Below, piece by piece: positions 17,716-28,342 of a stretch of 64,000 nt of DNA. The translations under genes were made by a program, and so were the position numbers. Position 1 is the stretch's first letter. Each line of letters starts with the position of its first letter. The stretch comes from Brevundimonas sp. EYE_349 (GTDB lineage Bacteria > Pseudomonadota > Alphaproteobacteria > Caulobacterales > Caulobacteraceae): contig NZ_JAHXPB010000007.1 of the NCBI RefSeq assembly GCF_023147505.1, positions 124,001 to 188,000 on the forward strand, written 5' to 3'. The notes under the pieces are model-generated. The model searched no databases. It was given only the letters and a program-made list of their open reading frames with translations, and was not told the DNA's origin.

Positions 17716-19668
17716 ATGAAGCGCAAAGCGCTCGGCCTCGTCTCCGCCCTCGCCCTCGCCGCCGCCCTGGGGGTCAGCGCCTGCTCCACCACGTCGGGCG
17801 GCGCGTCCCTGGCCCCGCCCGCCATCGCCCCGGCGCCGGGCCCGGAAGCGGTCGACAGTCACACCTACGCCCGGCCTGAGATCGCCCGCGTCGTCGATGT
17901 GGCGCTGGACCTGACCGCCGACTTCCAGGCCAAGACCCTGGCGGGCACGGCGACCCTGGACATCCTGGCCATCCCCGGCGCCAACGAGGTGATCCTGGAT
18001 ATCCGCAACCTGGACATCCAGGACGTGCGCGACGCGGCGGGACAGCCGCTGCGCTTCGTGGTCGGCGAGAACGACGCCATCAGGGGCCAGCCCCTGACCG
18101 TCTATTTCCCGGCCTTCACCGCCAATGAACGCCGCAAGATCACGATCCGCTATTCGACCCGGCCCGACGCCGCGGCGCTGCAATGGCTCAGCCCGGCCCA
18201 GACGGCCGGCGGCCAGAAGCCCTATTTGTTCAGCCAGGGCCAGGCGATCCTGACCCGCACCTGGGTCCCGACCCAGGACAGCCCCGGCATCCGCCAGACC
18301 TATTCCGCCCGCATCACCGCGCCCGCCGACCTGACCGTGGTCATGAGCGCGGATCACCTGACGCCCAATGGCGAACCGGCCGGAAACGGCATGAAGACCT
18401 GGCGCTTCCGGATGGACAATCCGATCCCGCCCTATCTGATCGCGCTGGGCGTCGGCGACATCGCCTTTGCGCCGTTCGACGGCCGCACCGGGGTCTGGAC
18501 CGAGCCCAGCCGCCTGCGCGCCGCCCAGTGGGAGCTGGAGCCGACCGCCCAGATGGTGACGGCGGCCGAGAAGCTGTATGGCCCCTATCGCTGGGGCCGC
18601 TACGACCTGCTGGTCCTGCCACCCTCCTTCCCGTTCGGCGGGATGGAGAACCCCAAGCTGACCTTCGCAACCCCGACCATCATCGCCGGCGACCGGTCGC
18701 TGGTGTCGTTGGTGGCGCACGAACTGGCGCACTCCTGGTCAGGCAATCTGGTGACCAACGCGACCTGGAACGACTTCTGGCTGAACGAAGGCTTCACCGT
18801 CTATTTCGAGAACCGGATCATGGAGTCCGTCTACGGTCACGACCGGGCCATGCAGGAGCAGGTTCTGGGCTGGGACAGCCTGCAGGACACGCTGAAGTCG
18901 CTGCCGGCGGCGGACACCCGCCTGCATCTGGACCTGAAGGGCCGCGATCCCGACGACGGCATGAACGACATCGCCTATGAGAAGGGCGCCCTGTTCCTGC
19001 GGACCATCGAGCTCACCGTCGGGCGGGATCGGTTCGACGCCTGGCTGCGCGGCTACTTCGACCGCAACGCCTATCGCCCGATGACCACGGCCATGTTCCT
19101 GCAGGACATCCGCGACAATCTGATCAAGGGCGACCCTGCGCTGGAAAGCCAACTGCAGATGGACGCCTGGGTCTATCAGCCCGGCCTGCCGTCCAACGCC
19201 GTCGCGCCGGTGTCCCACGCCTTCGAGCCGGTGGATGCGGCCGCCGTCGCCTTCTTCAAGAACAAGGGAGCGGCCTCGGCCATTCCGTGGACGGACTGGA
19301 ACACCCAGCAGCGCCAGCGCTTCCTGGGCTGGCGTCCCGACGGCCTGCGAACCGGCGCTGACTGGCTGACTAATGCACAGCTGGCCGATCTTGAGCGGAC
19401 GCTGAACCTGTCGAACGAGGGCAATGCCGAACTGACCTTCGCCTGGCTGCAGATCGCCCTGGCCCATCGCTATCAGCCGTCGGTCGCCACGGCCGAGACG
19501 TTCCTGACCAGCCAGGGCCGCCGCAAGTTCGTCCTGCCGCTGTTCCAGACCCTGTGGAACGAAGGCGACTGGGGCCGCCCGATCGCCCGCCGCATCTACG
19601 CCGAGGCCCGTCCGCTGTATCACCCGGTCACCAGCGGCTCTGTCGACCAGCTGGTCGGTCGTCCGTAA
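17716..19668 (+). CDS. M1 family metallo-aminopeptidase (leukotriene A4 hydrolase-like)
   Basis: This is a 650-residue zinc aminopeptidase. The N-terminus is an export signal with a possible lipobox (LGVSAC), so it is probably periplasmic or membrane-anchored. The beta-sandwich domain is followed by the substrate-binding GGMENPKL (GxMEN). The zinc site is HELAHSWSGN (HExxH) at about residue 335, with the third ligand Glu 18 residues on in WLNEGFTVYFE. The C-terminal helical domain begins near residue 500 and fits LTA4-hydrolase-type members. Start 17716 gives the signal peptide. It converges with the DUF488 gene, with stops two bases apart. Confidence 0.93.
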   Translation: MKRKALGLVSALALAAALGVSACSTTSGGASLAPPAIAPAPGPEAVDSHTYARPEIARVVDVALDLTADFQAKTLAGTATLDILAIPGANEVILDIRNLDIQDVRDAAGQPLRFVVGENDAIRGQPLTVYFPAFTANERRKITIRYSTRPDAAALQWLSPAQTAGGQKPYLFSQGQAILTRTWVPTQDSPGIRQTYSARITAPADLTVVMSADHLTPNGEPAGNGMKTWRFRMDNPIPPYLIALGVGDIAFAPFDGRTGVWTEPSRLRAAQWELEPTAQMVTAAEKLYGPYRWGRYDLLVLPPSFPFGGMENPKLTFATPTIIAGDRSLVSLVAHELAHSWSGNLVTNATWNDFWLNEGFTVYFENRIMESVYGHDRAMQEQVLGWDSLQDTLKSLPAADTRLHLDLKGRDPDDGMNDIAYEKGALFLRTIELTVGRDRFDAWLRGYFDRNAYRPMTTAMFLQDIRDNLIKGDPALESQLQMDAWVYQPGLPSNAVAPVSHAFEPVDAAAVAFFKNKGAASAIPWTDWNTQQRQRFLGWRPDGLRTGADWLTNAQLADLERTLNLSNEGNAELTFAWLQIALAHRYQPSVATAETFLTSQGRRKFVLPLFQTLWNEGDWGRPIARRIYAEARPLYHPVTSGSVDQLVGRP

Positions 19669-19670
19669 GC

Positions 19671-20102
19671 CTAGAGGTCCACGACCGCCACGCCGGTTTC
19701 CTCCGCCAGCCGTTCCGCCAGGACGGCGCGGTGGCAGCCGGCGTGGTCGGCCTCGAAGCACAGCAGGGCGACGGGTTTGTCGGCCGCCAGCGCCTTCAGC
19801 CGCTCGTACTCGATCTGGGCCTGCGGCTCGGCGAGGTGACCGGCGAAGATGGCGCGCATCTCGTCGACACGGCCCTTGCGCGCCGCATCTCGTCCGGCCT
19901 TGGGCGTGCCCAGGCCGCGCAGGTGGAGGTAGTCGATCCCTTCGGCCTTCAGGCTTTCGCCCAGGATCGTCTTGGAAAAACCGGCGCGGCGCGAGGCGGC
20001 GACGGCGCGGACATCGATCAGGGTCTGGACCCCGGCCGCTTTCAGCCGCGCGATCACCTCCGCCTGGGTCGCGCCCTCGTAACCAATGGTGAAAAGCTTC
20101 AT
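19671..20102 (-). CDS. DUF488 family protein
   Basis: This 143-residue cytoplasmic protein has the DUF488 layout: FTIGYEG at the start, LIDVRAVAASRRAGFSK in the middle, and ALLCFEADHAGCHRAVLAERL near the end. The last segment holds a conserved Cys and His-Cys-His-Arg cluster, but the biochemical role of the family is not established. Start 20102 matches the usual MxLxTIGYEG N-terminus; the frame is open upstream but unsupported. It diverges from the NDUFA9-like gene with 115 bp between starts. Confidence 0.88.
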   Translation of the reverse strand: MKLFTIGYEGATQAEVIARLKAAGVQTLIDVRAVAASRRAGFSKTILGESLKAEGIDYLHLRGLGTPKAGRDAARKGRVDEMRAIFAGHLAEPQAQIEYERLKALAADKPVALLCFEADHAGCHRAVLAERLAEETGVAVVDL

Positions 20103-20217
20103 CGGCCTCAGATGGGCGGCCGCCGGTAGAACGCCAGCGTGGCCGTGAAGGCCCGCGTTGCGGTGCGGCGCCCTATCGTCTATCCCGCCGACACGGATTT
20201 CGACAGGAGCTTTTCCC

Positions 20218-21195
20218 ATGGCTGACCTCGCCCCCGGCGTCGTGACTCTCTTCGGAGGGTCGGGCTTCATCGGGTCGCAGGCGGTGCGCGCCCTGGCGCG
20301 GCGCGGCTGGCGCATCCGCATCGCCGTGCGCAACCCGGTCCTGGCCATCGAGATCCAGCCGCTGGGCGATCCCGGCCAGATTCAGTTCATGCGCTGCGAC
20401 GTCACCAACCCGGCGGAGGTGGCCGCCGCCGTGCGCGGCGCGGACGCCGTGGTCAATCTGGTCGGCGTCCTGCATGACGCGGGCGGCAAGCGCGGCTTCG
20501 ACGCCGTCCACACCCAGGCGGCCAAGACCATCGCCGAGGCGGCCAAGGCGGCGGGCGTTCAGCGTCTGGTCCAGATGTCGGCCATCGGCGCCGACGCCGC
20601 CAGCCCCTCGGCCTATGGCCGCACCAAGGCCCAGGCCGAGCAGGCGGTGCGCGCCGTTTATCCCGATGCGGTGATCCTGCGTCCGTCGCTGGTGTTCGGC
20701 GCCGGCGACGGCTTCCTGAACCGCTTTGCGTCCATGGCGACGATGTCGCCCTTCCTGCCGTTGATCGGCGGCGGCGACACCCGGTTCCAGCCGGTCTATG
20801 TCGGCGATGTCGCCGAGGCGATCGCGCGCGGCGTGACCCGCGCGGACGCCGCCGGCCGCACCTATGAACTGGGCGGGCCGAGCGTCTTCACCTTCCGCGA
20901 GGTGTTGGAGCTGGTGCGGCGCGAGACGGGCCGTGACCGGATGCTGGTCTCTTTGCCCTTCGCGGTCGCCAAACCTCTGGGTTCGCTGCTGCAGCTGAGC
21001 CGGTTCGTCGGCGTCACGCCGCCGCTGACGCGCGATCAGGTGCTGATGCTGGAGCGCGACAATGTCGTGGCGCCCGAGGCTCTGGGGCTGGCGGCGCTGG
21101 GCGTGGATCACGCCACCGGCATGGCGGCCATCGCCCCCTCCTATCTGTGGCGCTACCGCGTCGGCGGCCAGTTCGCCGAAGCCCCGGCGCACTGA
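20218..21195 (+). CDS. Complex I NDUFA9-subunit-like NAD(P)-binding protein
   Basis: This is a 325-residue atypical short-chain dehydrogenase. Its Rossmann motif VTLFGGSGFIGSQAVRAL (GxxGxxG) is followed by AVVNLVGVLHDAGGKRGFDAVH and the sequence SAIGADAASPSAYGRTKAQAE, holding the Y-x3-K pair. This combination is typical of bacterial homologues of the mitochondrial complex I accessory subunit NDUFA9. Its role could be in respiratory complex assembly or quinone metabolism, which is inference from the family. Start 20218 has CAGGAGC upstream. Confidence 0.87.
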   Translation: MADLAPGVVTLFGGSGFIGSQAVRALARRGWRIRIAVRNPVLAIEIQPLGDPGQIQFMRCDVTNPAEVAAAVRGADAVVNLVGVLHDAGGKRGFDAVHTQAAKTIAEAAKAAGVQRLVQMSAIGADAASPSAYGRTKAQAEQAVRAVYPDAVILRPSLVFGAGDGFLNRFASMATMSPFLPLIGGGDTRFQPVYVGDVAEAIARGVTRADAAGRTYELGGPSVFTFREVLELVRRETGRDRMLVSLPFAVAKPLGSLLQLSRFVGVTPPLTRDQVLMLERDNVVAPEALGLAALGVDHATGMAAIAPSYLWRYRVGGQFAEAPAH

Positions 21196-21292
21196 GCGGA
21201 CTGCGGATCAATCCCCATCCGATGGGGCCGCAGGCCGCGTTTCGCCGCCTGCGGGACTTCGCGTGCGGGAACAAAGAGTGCACAGCTTAAGG

Positions 21293-23170
21293 ATGCCGGC
21301 CACGCAGCCCCAATTCTTCCCGATGCAGACGCCTGACCTGAACGACGCGCGGGCCCTGCTGTCGCGCGTCTGGGGTCACGCCGATTTCCGGGGGCTGCAG
21401 GGTCAGGTGGTCGAACAGATCCTGTCCGGCGGCGATGTGCTGGCCGTCCTGCCGACCGGCGGCGGAAAGAGCGTCTGTTATCAGATCCCCGCCATACTGC
21501 GGCCCGGCCTGGGGCTGGTGGTCTCGCCCCTGATCGCCCTGATGACCGATCAGGTCGAGGCGCTGAAACAGCAGGGCGTGGCGGCGGCCCGGCTGGATTC
21601 GGGGGTGTCGCTGGACGAGCGTTCGGCCATTTGGGCGGCCGCGCGGTCCGGTGAACTGGACCTGCTGTACGTCTCGCCGGAAGGTCTGGCGGCGGGGGCC
21701 ATGATGGATCGCCTGGCCGAACTGCCGCTGAGCCTGATCGCCATCGACGAAGCCCACTGCGTGTCTCAGTGGGGCCACGACTTCCGCCCCGACTATCGCA
21801 ATCTGGGCCTGCTGGCCGAGCGGTTCCCGAACACGCCCCGCATCGCGGTGACGGCGACCGCCGACGCCCGCACCCGCGACGACATCCTTCGCTCGCTGCG
21901 GCTGGAGGAGGCGCAGGTCTTCGTCGACAGTTTCGCGCGTCCGAACCTGCAGCTTTCGGCCGAACGCAAGGAGAGCGCGTCGCGCGCCAAGACCGATGCG
22001 CGGGTCATCGAACTTGTACGCGAGCGGCGCGGCAAGTCGGGCGTGGTCTATTGCGGCAGCCGCGACGGCTGCGACCGCGTGGCCCAGGCGCTGCGTGACG
22101 CCGGAACCAAGGCCATCGCCTATCACGCCGGCATGGAAACGCGCGAACGCGACAGGCGGCTGGAGCGGTTTTTAGCCGAGGAGGGCGCCGTTATGGTCGC
22201 CACCATCGCCTTCGGCATGGGGGTGGACAAGGCCGACGTCCGCTTCGTCATCCACGCCGATCCGCCCGGTTCGCTGGAGGCCTATTGGCAGGAGATCGGG
22301 CGGGGCGGGCGCGACGGCGAACCGGCCGAGGGCATCACCCTGTATGGCCCGTCCGACATCGCCTGGTCGCTGCGTCGGCTGGACAGCCGCCCGATGGCGG
22401 AAGAGGTCAAACAGGTTCAGGTGCGCAAGACCCGCCAGCTGTTCGCCATGCTGGACGGCGCCGTCTGTCGGGCCCAGGCCGTGCGGCGATACTTCGGCGA
22501 GCATGACGCCCAGCCCTGCGGCGTCTGCGACATCTGCGGCGACCCGCCCCAGCTTTATGACGCGACCGTCCCGGCCCAGAAGGCCCTGGCGGCGGTGCAG
22601 CGGCTGGGCGGTCGGTTCGGGCGCAACCGGGTGGTCGATCACCTGACCGCCCGCACCAAGGACGTGCAGCCCTGGGAGCAGCAGCTGTCCACCTGGGGCA
22701 TCGGGCGCGACATCTCCCTGACCTCATGGCGCGAGATCGTCGACCATCTGCTGTTCGAAGGTCTGCTGGCCGAGGATCCCAATGATGGCAAGCCTCTGGT
22801 CGGGCTGGGCGATCCCGAGGCGGTGCGCGCCGTCTATCGGGGCGAACGTCAGATCGAGGTGCGTCGCGCGCCGTTGAGAGCCGATACGGCGCCGCGCCGT
22901 CGCGACCGTTCCGGCGAGGGGCGCAATGCGGCGCTGGAGACGATGGACGCCGACGTGCGCGCCCGGTTCGAGGCCCTGCGCGCCTGGCGCCGCGACCGCG
23001 CCTCGGAGCAGCATGTCCCGCCCTATGTCATCTTCCAGGACAAGACCCTGCTGGAGATCGCTTATGCAGAGCCGGGCGACCTGAACAGTCTGGGCGCCAT
23101 TTCCGGCGTCGGCCAGTCGAAACTGGACCGCTACGGCAAGGGCGTGCTGCAGGCGCTGAACGCTCTGTAG
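21293..23170 (+). CDS. recQ: ATP-dependent DNA helicase RecQ
   Basis: RecQ is a 3'-5' helicase in recombination and replication-fork repair. The 625-residue product contains Walker A (LPTGGGKSVCYQIP, about residue 47), the DEAH box with the RecQ-specific loop (IDEAHCVSQWGHDFRPDY), and helicase motifs V-VI (MVATIAFGMGVDKADVRF; YWQEIGRGGRDG). Zinc-binding cysteines lie in QPCGVCDICGDPP, followed by an RQC winged helix and a C-terminal HRDC domain (about 545-625). Start 21293 is used; the ATG at 21323 is possible. A frame running upstream into the NDUFA9-like gene is accidental. Confidence 0.95.
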   Translation: MPATQPQFFPMQTPDLNDARALLSRVWGHADFRGLQGQVVEQILSGGDVLAVLPTGGGKSVCYQIPAILRPGLGLVVSPLIALMTDQVEALKQQGVAAARLDSGVSLDERSAIWAAARSGELDLLYVSPEGLAAGAMMDRLAELPLSLIAIDEAHCVSQWGHDFRPDYRNLGLLAERFPNTPRIAVTATADARTRDDILRSLRLEEAQVFVDSFARPNLQLSAERKESASRAKTDARVIELVRERRGKSGVVYCGSRDGCDRVAQALRDAGTKAIAYHAGMETRERDRRLERFLAEEGAVMVATIAFGMGVDKADVRFVIHADPPGSLEAYWQEIGRGGRDGEPAEGITLYGPSDIAWSLRRLDSRPMAEEVKQVQVRKTRQLFAMLDGAVCRAQAVRRYFGEHDAQPCGVCDICGDPPQLYDATVPAQKALAAVQRLGGRFGRNRVVDHLTARTKDVQPWEQQLSTWGIGRDISLTSWREIVDHLLFEGLLAEDPNDGKPLVGLGDPEAVRAVYRGERQIEVRRAPLRADTAPRRRDRSGEGRNAALETMDADVRARFEALRAWRRDRASEQHVPPYVIFQDKTLLEIAYAEPGDLNSLGAISGVGQSKLDRYGKGVLQALNAL

Positions 23171-23223
23171 CGACAGTCTCTCGTCGTCGTTCCGTGGGCG
23201 GAATCACGACTGTCGTGGTCGGG

Positions 23224-23700
23224 TCAGACGGCCGGTTTCGGCGGGGCGGTGATGACTTCGACGTTGTCGTTCAGCAGATAGGATAGTTCCGACAGGGCGA
23301 CCGCGCGGTCCGCCGGGGTGGCGGCGGCCTGCACCGCCAGAACCTTGCGGGGCATGTCCTCGGAAATGCCGCGCAGGATGCATTTCAGGTCGCCGTCGGT
23401 GCCGCGCTCCTTGAGGATCAGGTGGCCCTGCATATCCAGCGCAGCCAGTTGGTCCGTTTGCGCTTTGAAGCCGGTGAAGGCCTGGCTGGTGAAGAAGGCG
23501 GCGTCGTCGGCGGACTTGGCGGCGGCCCAGCCGTCCACCACGGCCTTCAGGCTGGTCGAGCGCGAGATGATGTCGGCGAACAGCGGCTCGCCCGCCACAG
23601 AGATCGGCGCGCCGGGAACCGCCGCCGGCTGTTCGGCGGCCAGGGCGACGGCAGGATTGGACATCGCCAGGGCGATCGTGAGAGCAAGGCCGCAGGACAT
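23224..23700 (-). CDS. Exported protein of unknown function
   Basis: I do not recognise this 158-residue protein. It has an N-terminal signal peptide (about residues 1-22, ending AVALAAEQ). The mature region is mostly helical with one cysteine (GDLKCILRGI). AGGAAG lies nine bases upstream of the start at 23700. It stands alone between recQ, with which it converges, and pgi, from which it diverges. A periplasmic location is likely. Confidence 0.7.
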   Translation of the reverse strand: MSCGLALTIALAMSNPAVALAAEQPAAVPGAPISVAGEPLFADIISRSTSLKAVVDGWAAAKSADDAAFFTSQAFTGFKAQTDQLAALDMQGHLILKERGTDGDLKCILRGISEDMPRKVLAVQAAATPADRAVALSELSYLLNDNVEVITAPPKPAV

Positions 23701-23799
23701 TGAGGTGACTTCCTGTTTCAGCGTCCGCTGGGACGTTGAACCTGAATACGCCCCAGCCGTAAACGAGTGTTTACCCTGTCATTCCCGATGGAGACGACG

Positions 23800-25407
23800 A
23801 TGACCCGCGACGCCGCCTGGACCGCCTTCGACCAAGCCGCCGCCGAGGCCGCCTCTGCGCGGATCGTGGATCAGTTCGCCGCCGATCCCGACCGGTTGGG
23901 GCGGATGTCGGTCGAGGCGGCGGGGCTTTATGTCGATCTGTCCAAGCAGAGCTGGACCCGCGCGGCGTTCGAAGCCTGTCTGGACCTGGCGCGCGCCAGC
24001 GACGTCGAGGGGCGGCGCGCGGCCCTGTTCGCCGGAGAGGCCGTCAACCTGACCGAGGGGCGGGCCGTGCTTCACCCGGCGTTGCGCGCCGCGCCCGGCG
24101 CCGGCTTCAAGGCCCTGGGCGAGCCGGTCTCGGCCGAGGTGGATGCGGTGCGGGCGGACATGAGGGCCTATGCCGAGGCTGTGCGGTCGGGCGCCGAGGG
24201 GGGCGCGACGGGAAGAAGGTTCGAGGCCATCGTCCATGTCGGCATCGGCGGATCGGACCTGGGGCCGCGCGTGGTATGGGATGCGCTGCGTCCGCTGGAC
24301 CCGGCCATCGACCTGCGGTTCGTGGCCAATATCGACCCGCGCGACATGGCCGAGGCCCTGACCGGCCTGGACCCCGAGACGACCCTGGTCGTGGTGGTGT
24401 CCAAGACCTTCACGACGCAAGAGACCCTGGCCAACGCCGAGGCGGCCAAGACCTGGCTGGCCGCTTCCCTGCCTTCTGAAGGCATGACGAAACACTTCAT
24501 CGGGGTGACGGCGGCGCCGGATCGGGCGGCGGCCTTCGGCTGCGGCCGCACCTTCGCCTTCCGCGACTGGGTCGGAGGGCGCTATTCGCTGTGGTCGGCG
24601 GTCAGCCTGTCGTGCGCCATCGCCCTGGGCTGGGACGTGTTCGAACAGATGCTGGCCGGCGCCGCCGAGATGGACGATCATTTCGTCAAGGCGCCGCCGG
24701 AGCGGAACGCGCCGATCCTCCTGGCCCTGGCCCAGGTGTTCAACGTCGATGGGTTGAACCGCCCGGCGCGCACGGTCGCGCCCTATGCCCATGCGCTTCG
24801 CCGCCTGCCGTCCTTCCTGCAACAGCTGGAGATGGAATCGAACGGCAAGCGGGTGCACCGGGACGGAAGCCCCGTCACGCGCCAGACCTGCCCGGTGGTG
24901 TTCGGCGAACCCGGCACCAACGGTCAGCACGCCTTCTTCCAGCAGATCCATCAGGGGCCGGACGTCGTGCCGGCCGAGTTCGTGATCGTAGCCCGCACCC
25001 ATGAGGACGCGCCGGAATCGCCGCTCTGGTCCAACGCCCTGGCGCAAGGGCAGGCCCTGATGCTGGGCAAGACGACCGAGGCGGCCAGGGCCGAAGGGCT
25101 GGCCCAGGGCTTGTCGGAGGAGGAGGCCGCGCGCCTGGCGCCCCACCGCACCTTCACCGGAAACCGCCCCTCGACGGCCATCGTCATGGACCGGCTGACG
25201 CCCGATACGCTGGGCGCCCTGCTGGCCCTCTATGAGCACAAGACCTTCGTCGAGGGCGTGATCTGGGACATCAACAGCTTCGACCAGTGGGGCGTCGAAC
25301 TGGGCAAGGTGCTGGCCAAGGCCATCTTGAAGGACGTTGATGCGGGCGGTCCGTCCGCCGATCTGGACCCGTCCACGGCGGCCTTGATGACGCGTTTGAT
25401 GGGCTGA
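23800..25407 (+). CDS. pgi: Glucose-6-phosphate isomerase
   Basis: Pgi interconverts glucose 6-phosphate and fructose 6-phosphate in glycolysis and gluconeogenesis. The 535-residue product has both family signatures: DWVGGRYSLWSAVSL (signature 1, residues about 250-265) and WDINSFDQWGVELGKVLAK (signature 2, about 490-508). The phosphate-binding IGGSDLGPRVVWDAL and SKTFTTQETLANA are also visible. Start 23800 has GGAG six bases upstream; in-frame ATGs at 23767 and 23788 are less well placed. A strong terminator hairpin follows the stop. Confidence 0.97.
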   Translation: MTRDAAWTAFDQAAAEAASARIVDQFAADPDRLGRMSVEAAGLYVDLSKQSWTRAAFEACLDLARASDVEGRRAALFAGEAVNLTEGRAVLHPALRAAPGAGFKALGEPVSAEVDAVRADMRAYAEAVRSGAEGGATGRRFEAIVHVGIGGSDLGPRVVWDALRPLDPAIDLRFVANIDPRDMAEALTGLDPETTLVVVVSKTFTTQETLANAEAAKTWLAASLPSEGMTKHFIGVTAAPDRAAAFGCGRTFAFRDWVGGRYSLWSAVSLSCAIALGWDVFEQMLAGAAEMDDHFVKAPPERNAPILLALAQVFNVDGLNRPARTVAPYAHALRRLPSFLQQLEMESNGKRVHRDGSPVTRQTCPVVFGEPGTNGQHAFFQQIHQGPDVVPAEFVIVARTHEDAPESPLWSNALAQGQALMLGKTTEAARAEGLAQGLSEEEAARLAPHRTFTGNRPSTAIVMDRLTPDTLGALLALYEHKTFVEGVIWDINSFDQWGVELGKVLAKAILKDVDAGGPSADLDPSTAALMTRLMG

Positions 25408-25414
25408 TGCGAAA

Positions 25415-25440
25415 AAGGCCCGACCGGGCGGTCGGGCCTT
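25415..25440. terminator. Bidirectional terminator between pgi and the glycine-zipper gene
   Basis: Eleven-base-pair perfect arms (AAGGCCCGACC at 25415-25425, complement at 25430-25440) enclose a GGGC loop. Leftward transcripts would end in TTTTT (from AAAAA at 25412-25416). It lies 7 bp past the pgi stop and 20 bp past the stop of the convergent gene. Confidence 0.88.
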
Positions 25441-25460
25441 CAGCTCGATTTGACGATCGC

Positions 25461-25889
25461 TTACCAGCGACGGTCGTAGCGATAGTCGCGGCGGTCGTCC
25501 CGACGATAATCGCGACGGTCGTAACGCGAGTCGTAGCGGCGGCCGTCGTAGCGGTAGTCATAGCCCGAGCGGTTGCGGTCGATGCCGTGTTCACGCTCCC
25601 AGTGACCCTGGTTCCGGTAGCACTGGCCGCCGCGATAGTATTCGCAGCTGGAGCCTCGGTTCGAGGCCACAGCCCCCACCGCCGCGCCAGCCAGTGCGCC
25701 GCCCGCGATATAGTTGCCGTCGCCGTTGCCGTAGATGGCGCCGGCCAGGCCGCCCACCGCCGCGCCGATCAGGGCGTTGCGGCCGGTGTTGTCGCGATCC
25801 CGCGACTGGGCCGAGGCGGGAGCCGCCATCAGGGTCATGGCCACGACCGGGGCGGCGACGACGGCGGTGATCTTCAGCAGCTTGGACAT
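25461..25889 (-). CDS. Glycine-zipper exported protein with Tyr/Arg/Asp-rich tail
   Basis: This is a 142-residue protein with a signal peptide (MSKLLKITAVVAAPVVAM...ASAQ). A glycine zipper spans about residues 40-80 (ALIGAAVGGLAGAIYGNG, GGALAGAAVGAVAS), followed by a cysteine pair (SSCEYYRGGQCYRN). The C-terminus is a low-complexity Tyr/Arg/Asp tail of about 35 residues. GGAG six bases before ATG 25889 supports the start. The order of signal, zipper, Cys pair and aromatic tail repeats that of the 12380-12730 gene. It is likely an envelope protein; the role is unknown. Confidence 0.82.
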   Translation of the reverse strand: MSKLLKITAVVAAPVVAMTLMAAPASAQSRDRDNTGRNALIGAAVGGLAGAIYGNGDGNYIAGGALAGAAVGAVASNRGSSCEYYRGGQCYRNQGHWEREHGIDRNRSGYDYRYDGRRYDSRYDRRDYRRDDRRDYRYDRRW

Positions 25890-26046
25890 TTTGGTCTCCT
25901 TTCGCTTGCCGATCTGCGTTCCGGGGCGGGAAGGCATCCAGCGTTGGATGGTTTGTACCGCTCCCAAATTGAACGACCCTGTAGGTCGGCATTCATTTTC
26001 GGTTCATTTGTCACAGACAATTCGCGCGACGAACGGGCGGCACCGC

Positions 26047-26075
26047 TTGACGGTCGCACCACCTCTGCCTAACTC
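26047..26075 (+). promoter_or_regulatory. Putative groESL promoter
   Basis: TTGACG (26047-26052) and TAACTC (26070-26075) are separated by 17 bp, and transcription would begin at or just before the CIRCE element. The CTTGAC -35 suits alphaproteobacterial heat-shock (sigma-32) promoters, but the -10 match is weak. Confidence 0.45.
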
Positions 26076-26084
26076 CCGCTCGCG

Positions 26085-26111
26085 TTAGCACTCTCGCTGG
26101 TCGGCTGCCAA
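26085..26111 (+). promoter_or_regulatory. Diverged CIRCE element (HrcA operator) upstream of groES
   Basis: The left arm TTAGCACTC (26085-26093) is a perfect CIRCE half-site. After exactly nine bases the right arm GGCTGCCAA (26103-26111) keeps six of nine positions of GAGTGCTAA. The position 72 bp upstream of groES is where HrcA represses groESL in many bacteria. Confidence 0.75.
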
Positions 26112-26182
26112 AACGGCGATGGCGAGAGCGCCGCAAACCGTTTCAGAACGCCCCGATCCGGGGGTTTTAAGGGAGAAGTCCG

Positions 26183-26470
26183 ATGGCGTTCCGTCCGCTC
26201 GGCGACCGCGTGCTGGTCAAGCGCGTTGAAGAAGAATCCAAGACCAAGGGTGGGATCATCATCCCCGACACCGCCAAGGAAAAGCCGCAGGAAGGCGAAG
26301 TCGTCTCCGTCGGCCCCGGCGCCCGCGACGACAAGGGCGTGGTCAATGCTCTTGAGCTGAAGGCCGGCGACCGCATCCTGTTCGGCAAGTGGTCGGGCAC
26401 GGAAGTGAAGATCGACGGCGAAGACCTGATCATCATGAAGGAATCCGACGTTCTGGGCGTGCTGTCCTAA
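26183..26470 (+). CDS. groES: Co-chaperonin GroES
   Basis: This 95-residue Cpn10 forms the heptameric lid of the GroEL folding chamber. The signature [19 protein letters not shown] lies at the N-terminus. The mobile loop contains [17 protein letters not shown], and the C-terminus has [17 protein letters not shown]. Length is standard. A GGAG-like site (GGGAGAAG) precedes the start. It is first in the groES-groEL operon, downstream of a CIRCE element, with 51 bp to groEL. Confidence 0.99.
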   Translation: MAFRPLGDRVLVKRVEEESKTKGGIIIPDTAKEKPQEGEVVSVGPGARDDKGVVNALELKAGDRILFGKWSGTEVKIDGEDLIIMKESDVLGVLS

Positions 26471-26506
26471 GCACCCGCGTCGACGACCTTCTTCAATAAA
26501 ATCTAG

Positions 26507-28168
<1,662 letters not shown>

Positions 28169-28196
28169 GTCCGAGCTGACCACTGCTGAACTGCAG

Positions 28197-28226
28197 AAGG
28201 GCGGGGCCGCAAGGCTCCGCCCTTTT
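28197..28226 (+). terminator. groESL terminator
   Basis: AAGGGCGGGGCC and its complement (one G-T pair) close on a GCAA tetraloop, followed by TTTT at 28223-28226. It begins 29 bp after the groEL stop codon. Confidence 0.9.
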
Positions 28227-28342
28227 CTGTTTGCGCCCCTCTCTGTGAATGGGAGGGACACAACCATTGGATACATATTGTCACCCAGTGTGTCCCGGCC
28301 GCGCTTGCGGATTGGGGCGGCAATCGGGCAAGGCGTCTGGAT

